Below are positions 44,179 through 53,314 of a DNA stretch of 64,000 bases, piece by piece. The notes below the pieces were generated by a model that saw only the letters and a list, made by a program, of their open reading frames with translations, made no database searches and was not told the origin of the DNA. Origin of the DNA: Flectonema sp. DT1601 (taxonomy: Eukaryota > Euglenozoa > Diplonemea > Diplonemida > Diplonemidae); the NCBI GenBank assembly GCA_964019425.1, contig OZ025840.1:141001-205000 (forward strand). Reading direction: 5' to 3'. Positions within the stretch are counted from its first letter, which is position 1. Every line of letters begins with the position of its first letter. Made by a program: the position numbers and the translations under genes.

Positions 44179-45885
44179 TTATCGTCGTGTGATAATTAGG
44201 TTCTCGGGAGGACCATTTGTTTGTAAATATCTCAGATTGTTAAAGTCAGGAATAGGATTTTGAAGCGGTTGGTTAGTTAATAATGCAACAGCTGCAGTGT
44301 TGTAAGCATCCCATTTCCCGACTCCAGAATGCAGGAGCTCGTACATCCACTCATCAGGTTCTCCTTTGCTGTTGGAAAACACTTCGTACAATAAATATGT
44401 TGTACCGTCGTAGAGCATCGTTTGTAGATACACACGAGCTTCCATAGTGTGTTTGATATGCGTATAGAGTCCACTCTCTGTCAACATTGGAATATTTAAA
44501 CTCCTTCCAGCTCTTTCAACCAATGACGCAATTAGTGATAGTTTTCCAATTAAACTAAACCTCTTTACACTTGTTCCCCCAAGGTCACCACAAGTTAACT
44601 TACCAGAAGCCATACCAACATTCATAGAAAGAACTTCTTCTTTTGCATAAGTCTCATAAGGAAGTAGTAGTTGCCCTGCACCAATTATGGCTTTTGCAGC
44701 TTCAGCGCATGAAGCTGGATGTCCAATGCGTGCTCGTGAGGCTCCAAAGTTTGCGAAAAGTCGGTCACCCAGAAACAAGTCAAAAGTCCCTCTGTTTTTT
44801 GTAATTATGTCGGAAACTGTTCCTATCAAGTCCGCAATAAGAGCAACATAGCAACAGCGTGAGTGATCCAAAACTGACATGGAATTACTGACATTCGCAA
44901 CAATAAGAGAAACGTTCATTGGTTCGAAGGTTCGATGAAACACACGCGTCGTTGAAAGAGAAGAAGCTTTCGACACTCGCGACGATTCAGTTGTTGACAT
45001 ACTGTTGTTAACAGCGGTATTTTCTGAACTGCTGCTGTCAACACCTCGAAGACAAGACTGAGGGAGGTACGGTTTATACGATCTCAGGTTCTTCAAAATC
45101 TGCTCCAGCGCACAACGAAGTTCTTCAGGAATGCAGGCGTCGTTTAACAGACTAGTAGACTGCTCGAGGTCAAATCTTGAAAGAGCCATTGCGATGTGCT
45201 GCGTGGTATCGACTGAAGCTAAAATTAGTTTTCGTTCTTCCAATACCGCAGAAGCGAATCCACGAGTGAATATAAAGTCAAAGAAGAAAACAGTAGTCTT
45301 TACAACTAGCTCTCCAGAAGCCTTTGTGAAACCTCTTTTACACGGAAGATCCTCACATTCACATATAGTGCGACGATACTGTTGTGCGTAGTTTTGCCAT
45401 TCGAAGTCGAAGAAACCAAAGCGAAATATGGATTCAAAGTAAATAAAAGTTAAATATATACAACACCAAGCAACTACCGCTATGGTAATACCGGAGGGGG
45501 CTTCACATGTGAGTAGAATATCGATTATTATTATAAAGAGTGGCCAACTTGGGGGGTTGCCGAATACAGCATTACCCACATCTGCTGTTGTGATGCCGAC
45601 AACAAAAACTGCGCAAACAGCTTTTAAAAATCCGTCGGTAGCTCCTCGCCGCAAACCAACCAACCAAACCATGACACCAACAGATCCAAACAAGTAAACA
45701 GCAATTGCAGCAATGGCTAAAGGTAACGCAGTGGTTAAGTATATTGGAAGCATCAGCGAGCATACCCCTACCAGAATCGAAAATATCGTAATTAGGATCT
45801 TTTTTCTCTTCTCTTGAATCGGAGAATCATCGACAGTGATTGCCCTCTTGAAAAGTGGCTGCAATAAATTGGAACACAACCCCAT
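44179..45885 (-). CDS. six-TM inactive-looking cyclase homology protein, copy 3, mosaic
   Basis: 568 residues with the same architecture as copies 1 and 2. The TM half is clearly diverged (MGLCSNLLQPLFKRAITVDD; FRFGFFDFEWQNYAQQYRR), as are the linker region and the last 15 residues (DFNNLRYLQTNGPPENL). By contrast 44266-44815, a short stretch near 44861-44921 and 45054-45257 are almost identical in DNA to copies 1 and 2. This patchwork points to gene conversion. The same catalytic positions are missing as in the other copies. ATG 45885 is preceded by TTCATCTCAG and CACAG acceptor-like sites. Confidence 0.8.
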   Translation of the reverse strand: MGLCSNLLQPLFKRAITVDDSPIQEKRKKILITIFSILVGVCSLMLPIYLTTALPLAIAAIAVYLFGSVGVMVWLVGLRRGATDGFLKAVCAVFVVGITTADVGNAVFGNPPSWPLFIIIIDILLTCEAPSGITIAVVAWCCIYLTFIYFESIFRFGFFDFEWQNYAQQYRRTICECEDLPCKRGFTKASGELVVKTTVFFFDFIFTRGFASAVLEERKLILASVDTTQHIAMALSRFDLEQSTSLLNDACIPEELRCALEQILKNLRSYKPYLPQSCLRGVDSSSSENTAVNNSMSTTESSRVSKASSLSTTRVFHRTFEPMNVSLIVANVSNSMSVLDHSRCCYVALIADLIGTVSDIITKNRGTFDLFLGDRLFANFGASRARIGHPASCAEAAKAIIGAGQLLLPYETYAKEEVLSMNVGMASGKLTCGDLGGTSVKRFSLIGKLSLIASLVERAGRSLNIPMLTESGLYTHIKHTMEARVYLQTMLYDGTTYLLYEVFSNSKGEPDEWMYELLHSGVGKWDAYNTAAVALLTNQPLQNPIPDFNNLRYLQTNGPPENLIITRR

Positions 45886-46035
45886 AATAGTATATCTGTG
45901 ACTGAGATGAATATGGCTTTAAAAGATTTAATACTTGTTACAAGCTTTCCTGATGTAAAAATGAACGTACAGCTTCATAATTTCTTTTTTTTTTTTTTTT
46001 TTGGATTTTTTTTTTCTTTCTTCGTTGACTTCATT

Positions 46036-46067
<32 letters not shown>

Positions 46068-46348
46068 CATTCTAATTTCTTTCACTTTTTTGGCAGAAAC
46101 AAAAAAAACAAAAACAAAAAAAAAAAAAAAGCGGCTCCCCCTCCTGATCCGCTCTTCAAAGGACCTCCATTGTAAATAAGAGAGAGAGATCAATTGTTTT
46201 TTCTTTTTTTTTGGCTTCTCCAGAAGTGAACATCCAGTACAATAGTTCCAAGACGATAAGTAGCATCTGAAGTTCGTCCTTACAAATCTAATTCAGAATG
46301 TATATCAGTTCAGGGATAAGTGTTGTCAATAAGAAGACTGTTTAAGTC
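45886..46348. other. intergenic, 463 nt, no gene
   Basis: T tracts near 45986-46002 and 46038-46067 and an A tract near 46117-46130. No credible frame. Confidence 0.45.
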
Positions 46349-48343
46349 CTAACGATGACGACTGCTGCTGTATTGACCACCAGAGCTCCTGCTCCTGTCG
46401 CGATCGTCAATGGATGAACGTGACGATGAATTATTACTTTTCGGTTCTCCTCCTCGTGAATGCCGATGTGATTTTTGATAGTTATTTCCCCGTCTTGGTC
46501 TGTTGTCACCGTCACCATTCAGATGAGATAAAGTACTGTAAGGGTTTCTACTGTAGGTGCTATCGTCATCGGGTTGCCTTGGCGGCGGTTGAGATCTTTT
46601 TGGATTCCCTTCTCTCTTCTCTGTATAACGCTCTGTATGACTCGATTGAGACTTTGTAGTAGTTTTCTTTTGCACAACTCGTTTCCGTTCCGGCTTTCGG
46701 GGAGACTCAACACTGCTATTAGTCATTTGATCATCGCTGTCTTCGAGCCTCCTTCGTACTGTGCCTTCCTGAAGAGGGAGAGCTTTCTTTTTTATACTGA
46801 CAGGTCTCTTTTGCTCAATCAGCTTTGTTGTACCTGTTTTCCGTACTACGGGTTTGAAGTTTAGGACAGGAGGAGGTCTGCGTATCACGTGTTCTTTATT
46901 GACATGTTCCGCTTTAGGAGGATCGTTTTTATCGGGACATGCGGGTCGTTTTGAAGGTTTCTTTTTTACAACAGGATTTACTTTATCCTTAGAACAGAAT
47001 GCTGTTATTAGAGGTTGAACTGGCTCCGCTTTCCGTTTTCTTTCAGAAGACGACGAGCTCTCACAACTGCCAGAGGAATTGCTTTCTGTTTCAGCATCAG
47101 CTTCATCATCTGTGTCCTGTTTCGTTCTTTTTATCTTTTGTTTTGGAGATGTTACGAAGCCTGTAAGAGTCATTTGTTTTGATGAATCCTTCCTTGTAGG
47201 TCGTTTTTTAACTGGTTTTTTTTGTAGAAGTGATGGCTGAGTTGCTCCCTTTCCTTTCATCATCATCTCATTAAAACGAGCGTTGCGTTCTAATTCCTCA
47301 TCTGTTAAATGTTTGTCTCTGATGGGTAGAATATCTCCATAGTCATTATCACTTTCTGAAAATGCTGAACAGCCAGATGTGTCATCATCGTGGTTGGCAG
47401 AATTCCATTCAACTTTGTTGTTCTGTAGATTTGTTGCTTTGCTCCATACTGTTGTTATGTTTTCTAGTGCTGTTTCAACTTGTCTCTGTACATATCTCGG
47501 TGATAGTAGAACACTTACTAAATTATCTTTTCCATTCTCTTGCAGTGAATATAACTTCTTAAAAAGACCAGAAATATATTTTCGTTTTGCCTCCGCATCT
47601 GATGGAGAAAACCATCCTCGAAGCCCTTCCCTCACCCAAAACATAATATTTTTAGACTGTTCTATCACTGTGAGTGTCTCTGGATGTGTTAACAGTTCTA
47701 TGTAATGAAGCATAAACCCACCACAGTCATAACCATTTCGTTGAACAGGTACTCTAGCCTTAGTAACACATAGATCACGTAAGAATTGTTTTGTTAGTGT
47801 TGTTTTATCAATGCAGGATGCTCCAGTGTAGCCTGATTCTAGACATTCAAAAATCCATCTATCTACAACGTATCTTGCTATGTGGTTTAGGGCTTTTGAA
47901 TAGTCCTTCCCAAGCGAATCGAATGAAAAGATTCCAGCATTCAGATTCTGATTTCCCATAATCTGATTTATATTAAATAAAGATTTGTCTCCACGGTCAA
48001 TACGATCAGCATTTTGAATGTTATTTAAAGTTTTTTCCAATAAATATTTTCTTAGATTGCAACAGACCAAAACAGACCAATGAGTGTTATAATGCACTGG
48101 TAAGTAAATCCAATCATGTATTAGAATCGACTGTTTTTTAAACCAATTAACCCCTTCTCCTTTTCTTATTTTTGTAAACAAATGAGTCCCAGCGATGAAT
48201 GCAGAGACCTGCTTCTCTTCGCACTTCTCTCTTAGTAAAGTTAAGTACAAGTTTAAAACATTATCATTCAAAAACTCACCATCTTTTATAGAATACATGT
48301 CCATCTCAGTTAGTTTGATGCCACCTATTTTTAACCCTGACAT
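46349..48343 (-). CDS. Ulp1/SENP-type SUMO protease (C48) with N-terminal catalytic domain
   Basis: 664 residues, single exon. Ulp1-family cysteine proteases mature SUMO and remove it from targets. The catalytic domain is at the N-terminus (about residues 1-270): EFLNDNVLNLYLTLL, IYLPVHYNTHWSVLVC with His88, FSFDSLG with Asp142 and VQRNGYDCGGFML with Gln201 and Cys207. An insertion of about 35 residues lies between the His and Asp strands, as in SENP6/7-like members. The remaining 390 residues are disordered and highly basic, with KRKAEPVQPL and RPPPVLNFKPV blocks and an Arg/Ser-rich end (DDRDRSRSSGGQYSSSRHR). Nuclear location is likely from the basic stretches. Substrate could also be a related ubiquitin-like modifier such as NEDD8. 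Confidence 0.85.
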   Translation of the reverse strand: MSGLKIGGIKLTEMDMYSIKDGEFLNDNVLNLYLTLLREKCEEKQVSAFIAGTHLFTKIRKGEGVNWFKKQSILIHDWIYLPVHYNTHWSVLVCCNLRKYLLEKTLNNIQNADRIDRGDKSLFNINQIMGNQNLNAGIFSFDSLGKDYSKALNHIARYVVDRWIFECLESGYTGASCIDKTTLTKQFLRDLCVTKARVPVQRNGYDCGGFMLHYIELLTHPETLTVIEQSKNIMFWVREGLRGWFSPSDAEAKRKYISGLFKKLYSLQENGKDNLVSVLLSPRYVQRQVETALENITTVWSKATNLQNNKVEWNSANHDDDTSGCSAFSESDNDYGDILPIRDKHLTDEELERNARFNEMMMKGKGATQPSLLQKKPVKKRPTRKDSSKQMTLTGFVTSPKQKIKRTKQDTDDEADAETESNSSGSCESSSSSERKRKAEPVQPLITAFCSKDKVNPVVKKKPSKRPACPDKNDPPKAEHVNKEHVIRRPPPVLNFKPVVRKTGTTKLIEQKRPVSIKKKALPLQEGTVRRRLEDSDDQMTNSSVESPRKPERKRVVQKKTTTKSQSSHTERYTEKREGNPKRSQPPPRQPDDDSTYSRNPYSTLSHLNGDGDNRPRRGNNYQKSHRHSRGGEPKSNNSSSRSSIDDRDRSRSSGGQYSSSRHR

Positions 48344-48666
48344 TCTGTCCTGTTTGTGATTTCTATGCTCTCCTCATATTCTTTTAGTTTATATAGAAAG
48401 GAAGCGTGTCGCGAGTAACCAACGACAGGCTTCTTTTTTTTTATATTTCTGTTTTTTAAAAAAAAAAAAATATATACATGAAAATATCCATTAATACAAC
48501 AGTAATCACTTCATTGGATCCTCCTGTTCAATAAGATAATAAACTACATCCGTATTGACAACTAAAACACTACATGCCCGGCTTAGGAAAGCGAGCCTAG
48601 ACAGGTTACTATAAACAATTGTTGTATATAATTAAATATTTGTACAAGGGGAATTACAGACAGAAC
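48344..48666. other. intergenic, 323 nt
   Basis: Short AT-rich spacer with a T tract and an A tract near 48433-48470; no gene. A CACAAACAG acceptor-like site precedes the ATG at 48343. Confidence 0.4.
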
Positions 48667-50007
48667 CTACACAGGTAAGGTGTTTAAATTGCTGCAAACA
48701 CGAGAGACGGTAGACTCTTGAGAATAGAACAGATCACGAGATGTTGGAGTGACCAAAAGACATGATGCAGAAATTGGATGAACCGCTGAGATGCGAGGAA
48801 TAATAAATGGTTTTTGTGTGAAGTCTTTTGGGGATATTTCATAGACGGTATGGCGTATTAAAGATTTAATTTTAGAATCATATTCTTGTTGAAGACCTGC
48901 CGTAGAGGTCTCAAGGAGGGAATTCCTTTCTTCTTTGAACTTATTTAGAATCTCAACATCAGCTTCAGATAACTCAACAGGTGGAGCTGCGCCCTCATCT
49001 TCAACCTCATCCTCTGCGGCCTCTTCTTCTTCTGCAGCACCTTCTTCACCCTCCACTACTTCAGCTTTTTGTGCAGAAGCTTCTTTCTGAGCAGCAGCTG
49101 CTGCTGCAGCTCGCAGTTCTTTTTCTCTATTTCTAACCTTTCGGTCTCTCTTTTTTTCTAATTTCTTGATCGCAGTTGCCAAACCTTCTTCGATAGTTTT
49201 CTTAGCACTTTGATAAGCTTTGTGGTTTTGTTTACCGAACACTGTGATGACCTGTGCCAAGTCTGGTGTCGACAATTGAGTTACAGTGTTTTCTGAAGTG
49301 ACTACGTAGAGTTGACTGAGATCAGAAACTAAGAATCTGAGAAGGCATCCAAAAGTTAAATTTGCAACCAACTCACCAGGATTTTCATCACTATTAATAC
49401 GCCAAAACTTAACAGTTTCATCGCGTGATGAAGATACTAAGAGACCAGCAGCAATGGCTACTGATGTAACGTGATTACTGTGACCGTTGTATTTAAATGA
49501 AGTTGCGTAACCAGATTCTTCAGTCGTCGACCATTGTCTTATACTTTTGTCGTATGAACCGGTAAAAATAAATCCACCAAAAGAAACATGAGATGTGACC
49601 CAATCTGTATGTCCACTGCAAACTGTTGGGTTTGGTTCTTCAGCTGTAAATGAAGGAAGTACGATTAGATTATTGTCATTGCTGGTGCTTATTAGTGAGT
49701 CGCCTTGTACGGTTAAACTGCGAATCCATTCTCTGCTGTGGTAGTCGAAGGTTTTGATTTCTTCACCTTGATGTTTGTGTTGAATGATAGTACCGTCTCC
49801 TCCTCCCGAAAATATATATTCATCCGTCACCGCCAAACATATTATCGCATGTCCATTGTGACATTTAAAGTTATTCAATTCATCTCCAACAGCAGTCCAT
49901 CGAATTATTTTACCGTTGACAGTTCCACCAAATAAGAATCCTACACCATTAGGATTCGTGAATGAAATCAATGTCTTTATCTCACAACTTAAACCATTAA
50001 AAACCAT
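48667..50007 (-). CDS. WD40-repeat protein with acidic coiled-coil insert
   Basis: 446 residues from ATG 50007 (a TTG 9 nt upstream is not preferred). Residues 1-265 form WD40 blades: GHAIICLAVTDEYIFSGGGDGTI, GHTDWVTSHVSFGGFIFTGSYDKSIRQW and GHSNHVTSVAIAAGLLVSSSRDETVKFW are the clearest. A charged helical segment follows (KKTIEEGLATAIKKLEKKRDRK, then poly-Ala and a Glu-rich run around residues 310-350). The C-terminal 60 residues (HTVYEISPKDFTQKPFIIPR) return to beta structure and may close the propeller. Typical WD40 scaffold; no specific partner can be read from the sequence. A TATCTTCCAACCAG acceptor-like site is 11 nt before the ATG. Confidence 0.75.
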   Translation of the reverse strand: MVFNGLSCEIKTLISFTNPNGVGFLFGGTVNGKIIRWTAVGDELNNFKCHNGHAIICLAVTDEYIFSGGGDGTIIQHKHQGEEIKTFDYHSREWIRSLTVQGDSLISTSNDNNLIVLPSFTAEEPNPTVCSGHTDWVTSHVSFGGFIFTGSYDKSIRQWSTTEESGYATSFKYNGHSNHVTSVAIAAGLLVSSSRDETVKFWRINSDENPGELVANLTFGCLLRFLVSDLSQLYVVTSENTVTQLSTPDLAQVITVFGKQNHKAYQSAKKTIEEGLATAIKKLEKKRDRKVRNREKELRAAAAAAAQKEASAQKAEVVEGEEGAAEEEEAAEDEVEDEGAAPPVELSEADVEILNKFKEERNSLLETSTAGLQQEYDSKIKSLIRHTVYEISPKDFTQKPFIIPRISAVHPISASCLLVTPTSRDLFYSQESTVSRVCSNLNTLPV

Positions 50008-50431
50008 GTTGTACAACTGGTTGGAAGATATAATTGATTGTTGTCAACACAAAACACAATAAACAGCCGGATAAAAAATTGAAAGCCTCTAAAAGAGGAA
50101 AATAAATATATTTTAGTAACCGCAAACTTGTTTCTTTTTTTTTTTCTTTTCTTTTCAGTTGTTGTTTTTTTTTTTTTTAAGAAACAAAAAAAAAAAAATC
50201 AAGCATATTTCCGAATACACAATTTTTTACGATTTTCACAACCACGCTGGAAGTTTTCCGGCTTGCTCTCCTTTTTTTCTTCTTTTTTTTGACTTTTCTT
50301 TTTGCATTTTGATAAACAAGTTCTACACGCGGAAACCGCTAAGATAAAAAGGGAGGTAAAGAGGAAGACTCTCCATGAGTATTCATCCCCTTCTCTGGTG
50401 GGGCGATGGGTTAAGTCCTCTTTATGAGAGC
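50008..50431. other. intergenic, 424 nt
   Basis: T tract near 50166-50178 and A tract near 50187-50198, otherwise featureless. No gene. Confidence 0.4.
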
Positions 50432-51529
50432 TTACTTGGCGAGGGCGAATCCAACACGGGAGTTTGGGACGTCAAACTCGAGGTAGTACTTTCTCATGAA
50501 GATATCTCCAAAGATCCAAACTGGTCCCAATGGTGGTGGAACATCAATTCCCATGAATCCAGAAAGGCACTGAGTCTTGATCTGAACAATGTAGTCCTTC
50601 TGCTGAAGGGTGTACTTCTGTCCGTCCATGGTCAAAGTTAAGTCTGGAAGAGAGTTGGCAGGTGGGCAGGTGGTGTAGGTGCACTCTCCGGTTGGTCCTT
50701 CTTTGCATCCCAACTTGGCGTTGATTCCCTTGGCAACAGTCTTTGGGAAGGCAAGAAGGGAGGTACCTGAGTCCATAACGGCGTTGATGTTGGTTCCGAT
50801 CGAGGCTCCGTCGAAGGCAACGGCGTCACCGTTCAACTGCCAGTATCCCTGCTTGGAAACCTTGTGGTACTGGAAGGCTCCATCGTGGTGAGCTGGGTTG
50901 CTTCCTCCGATGGCAAGCTCTCCCTTTGATCCATCGCTGGTCAAGTAGAAGGCGAAGGTTCCGGTAGAGATAACACGCTGGGAAAGCATGCTGAAGAATG
51001 GTGGGCTGATGTGGTCAACAGCAATTGATGGCCATCCCATTCCGCAGATTCCGTCGAACTTTGCGACGTCCCATGTGATTCCAGGCATCTTGGTGGCTTC
51101 TCCGAAGTTGACGGTGATGTCTTTTCCGGCGATGTTGACAACGTCAGTGTCGATGATTCCCTCCAACTTTCCACTTCCGTACTGGATGGCGAAGGTGGTT
51201 CCGTTGGCCTTGAAGGTTGAGGACTTCTCAGAGTGGTATCTGTGGTCTCCAATAACGCTTGGCTTTGGTCCAGGAACCCACAAGTTTGATGAACCAGTGT
51301 CGAAGATGACAAGGAAGTCCTGTGGTGGAGTTCCGATGGTAAGAGGTCCGTAGTACTGGGCGTTGTCAAAGTTCGAGATTGGAACAGTTGGGAAGTCAGC
51401 ACCGTACTTGGCAGCAAGAGCAGCTCCCTCGTGGGCAATGCTTCTGTTTGCGTGGTTCTTGTTCAATGGAATGGTCATACCAGTTGCTGATGCACCAAGC
51501 ATCACCAAACCTGCTACCTTCGACATCAT
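50432..51529 (-). CDS. secreted pepsin-family aspartic protease, cathepsin D-like
   Basis: 365 residues. A hydrophobic leader (SKVAGLVMLGASATG) and a short propeptide (IPLNKNHANRS) precede the mature domain. Both catalytic motifs are intact: Asp77 in FDTGSSNLWVPG and Asp253 in VMDSGTSLLAFP; the flap Tyr is Tyr117 in IQYGSG. YYGPLTIGTPPQDF and the C-terminal GDIFMRKYYLEFDVPNSRVGFALAK are typical of the family. The Cys pair that normally follows the first DTG motif is absent (PGPKPSVIGDHRYHSEKSST), so that small disulfide loop is lost; the later CTYTTC and TQC cysteines remain. Codons prefer C or G at third positions far more than neighbours do, suggesting high expression. Likely lysosomal or secreted digestive enzyme. 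Confidence 0.92.
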   Translation of the reverse strand: MMSKVAGLVMLGASATGMTIPLNKNHANRSIAHEGAALAAKYGADFPTVPISNFDNAQYYGPLTIGTPPQDFLVIFDTGSSNLWVPGPKPSVIGDHRYHSEKSSTFKANGTTFAIQYGSGKLEGIIDTDVVNIAGKDITVNFGEATKMPGITWDVAKFDGICGMGWPSIAVDHISPPFFSMLSQRVISTGTFAFYLTSDGSKGELAIGGSNPAHHDGAFQYHKVSKQGYWQLNGDAVAFDGASIGTNINAVMDSGTSLLAFPKTVAKGINAKLGCKEGPTGECTYTTCPPANSLPDLTLTMDGQKYTLQQKDYIVQIKTQCLSGFMGIDVPPPLGPVWIFGDIFMRKYYLEFDVPNSRVGFALAK

Positions 51530-52034
51530 TTTTACTTACTGTTTTAGCTATCTGACGAGGTGGAAATACACAATGAGAGAATAAACCATACAACAATAGA
51601 CTCACACGCCTCAAATTACGACCGTTACTCCTTCCACTACCTGTACAGGGAAATAACTAAATAGAATAGCAACACAACAATCTTATGGTTAACACACATG
51701 TGTAAGTGAAGACAAATCGGGTTATTAAAAGTAAATAAATAAAAACACCAGCACAGCGGCAAAGGTGTTGGTAGACAATAATCACGATTGCCTTCCTAGG
51801 TTAATACTTTAATGTAAATGACTACGTCTGTTTGTTAGATTCGTATTTTTTTTTTTTTTTTTTTTTTTGTAATTTTTTTTATACCAAAAAACCATCTCAC
51901 TAAATAACAATAAAAGAAAAAAAAAGAAACGAAAATACTTTTTTTTTTTTTTTCCCCACAAAAAATTCCTCACACTCTCAACGAGTACAACGTAACACAA
52001 GCTGTTAGTAACAACGAATGAATACTTGAACAGA
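51530..52034. other. intergenic, 505 nt
   Basis: T tracts near 51847-51868 and 51939-51953. No gene. A GCTAAAACAG acceptor-like site lies about 12 nt before the ATG at 51529. Confidence 0.4.
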
Positions 52035-52781
52035 TTAAATAAACCTTTGTCCGATCATAAAATGATCAGATGCTTGTTCACGTCCATGTGTTACGTATAT
52101 TGGTTTTGTTGGTTGCTCGACGTCAACAAATTCATCTGAAGGGTAGGAAGTACACTCGTCTGAAGTATCAGTCGCAGATTCCCAAATAGCATAATGACCT
52201 GATGCTGTAGGGGATGGACTACACGGATCTCCATATACTTCTGGTTCTATTTTTTTAATAGTTGTGATCGATTGCGGTATTCCAGTTGTGATTTGTTTCT
52301 GTTGTGGCTGTTCAAACATTCCAGCATTCACTAACTTCATTACTAAATTAATTGAAGATTTCGACTCCGGATGATTCCAAGCGTTCTCAACTGAGTATTT
52401 ATTACCCCTCGTCATTGTGGAAAGGGCTGAAGCAAATTTTGGATAAGCTTTGATGAGAGAAATGATTTCCTGAGACAATACTAACTGCACTGATTTCATT
52501 AAACTTGATGTTCCTTGTTGTTGTTGTTGTTCTTTAGAGATATCATAGTCACTGAGACGTGTTGTCGTTAGCTGTGAAGATTTTGCTTTGGGTGTTGGTG
52601 TAATCGGTACTGTACTTCCTTCAATAGTATCTCCTACAGTCAGTTCGACAGTAGGAGATAAGACAGCTGTAACTGGCTCTACATCAGGCGGCACAGTAGC
52701 TGCTTCTACCAAATCCGCCTTCGGCTCTGGACGAGAACTAATCAAAAACCCCTTCGTTGGTTTCGTACTGCAACAACCCAT
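52035..52781 (-). CDS. predicted myristoylated and palmitoylated protein
   Basis: 248 residues starting MGCCSTKPTKG. Gly2 with Ser/Thr at positions 5-6 fits the N-myristoylation rule, and Cys3-Cys4 next to it are standard palmitoylation sites, so it should sit on the inner face of a membrane (often plasma or flagellar). The middle has a Thr/Pro/Val-rich stretch, a Gln run (about residues 84-89) and a helical block (SLMKSVQLVLSQEIISLIKAYPKFASALSTM) that may fold. The C-terminus is acidic. No family is recognised. Confidence 0.65.
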   Translation of the reverse strand: MGCCSTKPTKGFLISSRPEPKADLVEAATVPPDVEPVTAVLSPTVELTVGDTIEGSTVPITPTPKAKSSQLTTTRLSDYDISKEQQQQQGTSSLMKSVQLVLSQEIISLIKAYPKFASALSTMTRGNKYSVENAWNHPESKSSINLVMKLVNAGMFEQPQQKQITTGIPQSITTIKKIEPEVYGDPCSPSPTASGHYAIWESATDTSDECTSYPSDEFVDVEQPTKPIYVTHGREQASDHFMIGQRFI

Positions 52782-53314
52782 ATGTTGACGCTTTGCTGAT
52801 TGATGAGATGTAATTTAGTTGTTTATTTTTTTTTTTTTTTATTGAAGGGGAAAAAATGCAGCAGACCCCCTCTTAATAATACAACAATGAGGGAATCTCA
52901 CAAGTTTTTGCTCTAAATAGTAGATACAAATAAAATTTAAAAAAAAAAAAAAAAAAAGTTAAAGGAAAGAACAAATAGTTTTTAATTCTCGCAAGTTTTC
53001 TTTTTTTTTTGGAACTACAGTTGAAAAAATTAGTTCTGCTAACTTTTTCTATTCCTTTCGTTTTTTTGTTATTTTTTTAACAGTTTTATCTTTATTTTTT
53101 TTTCCTTCTTCTTGTTAGTTGGTCCCACAGCACAAAACAGCCATAAGTCTTTAAGCACCACATTGGTTGTGTGCTGCTACAGTTTCAGTGTATACCACTC
53201 GAAATAAAGGCACTTTTCGTAGTAAAAATAAATAAATAAAAGAAATTGGAGGAGGAGAAGGGAAAGCATTCTCTTATGAGAAAACAAAAACTCCATATTG
53301 CTAACAAAGCATTA
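52782..53314. other. intergenic, 533 nt
   Basis: T and A tracts (near 52826-52840 and 52939-52957), no gene. A CTCATCAATCAG acceptor-like site precedes the ATG at 52781. Confidence 0.4.

Noticed and set aside
50008-50016. TTG start for the WD40 protein
   Set aside because: An ATG is present three codons later and eukaryotic genes here start with ATG.
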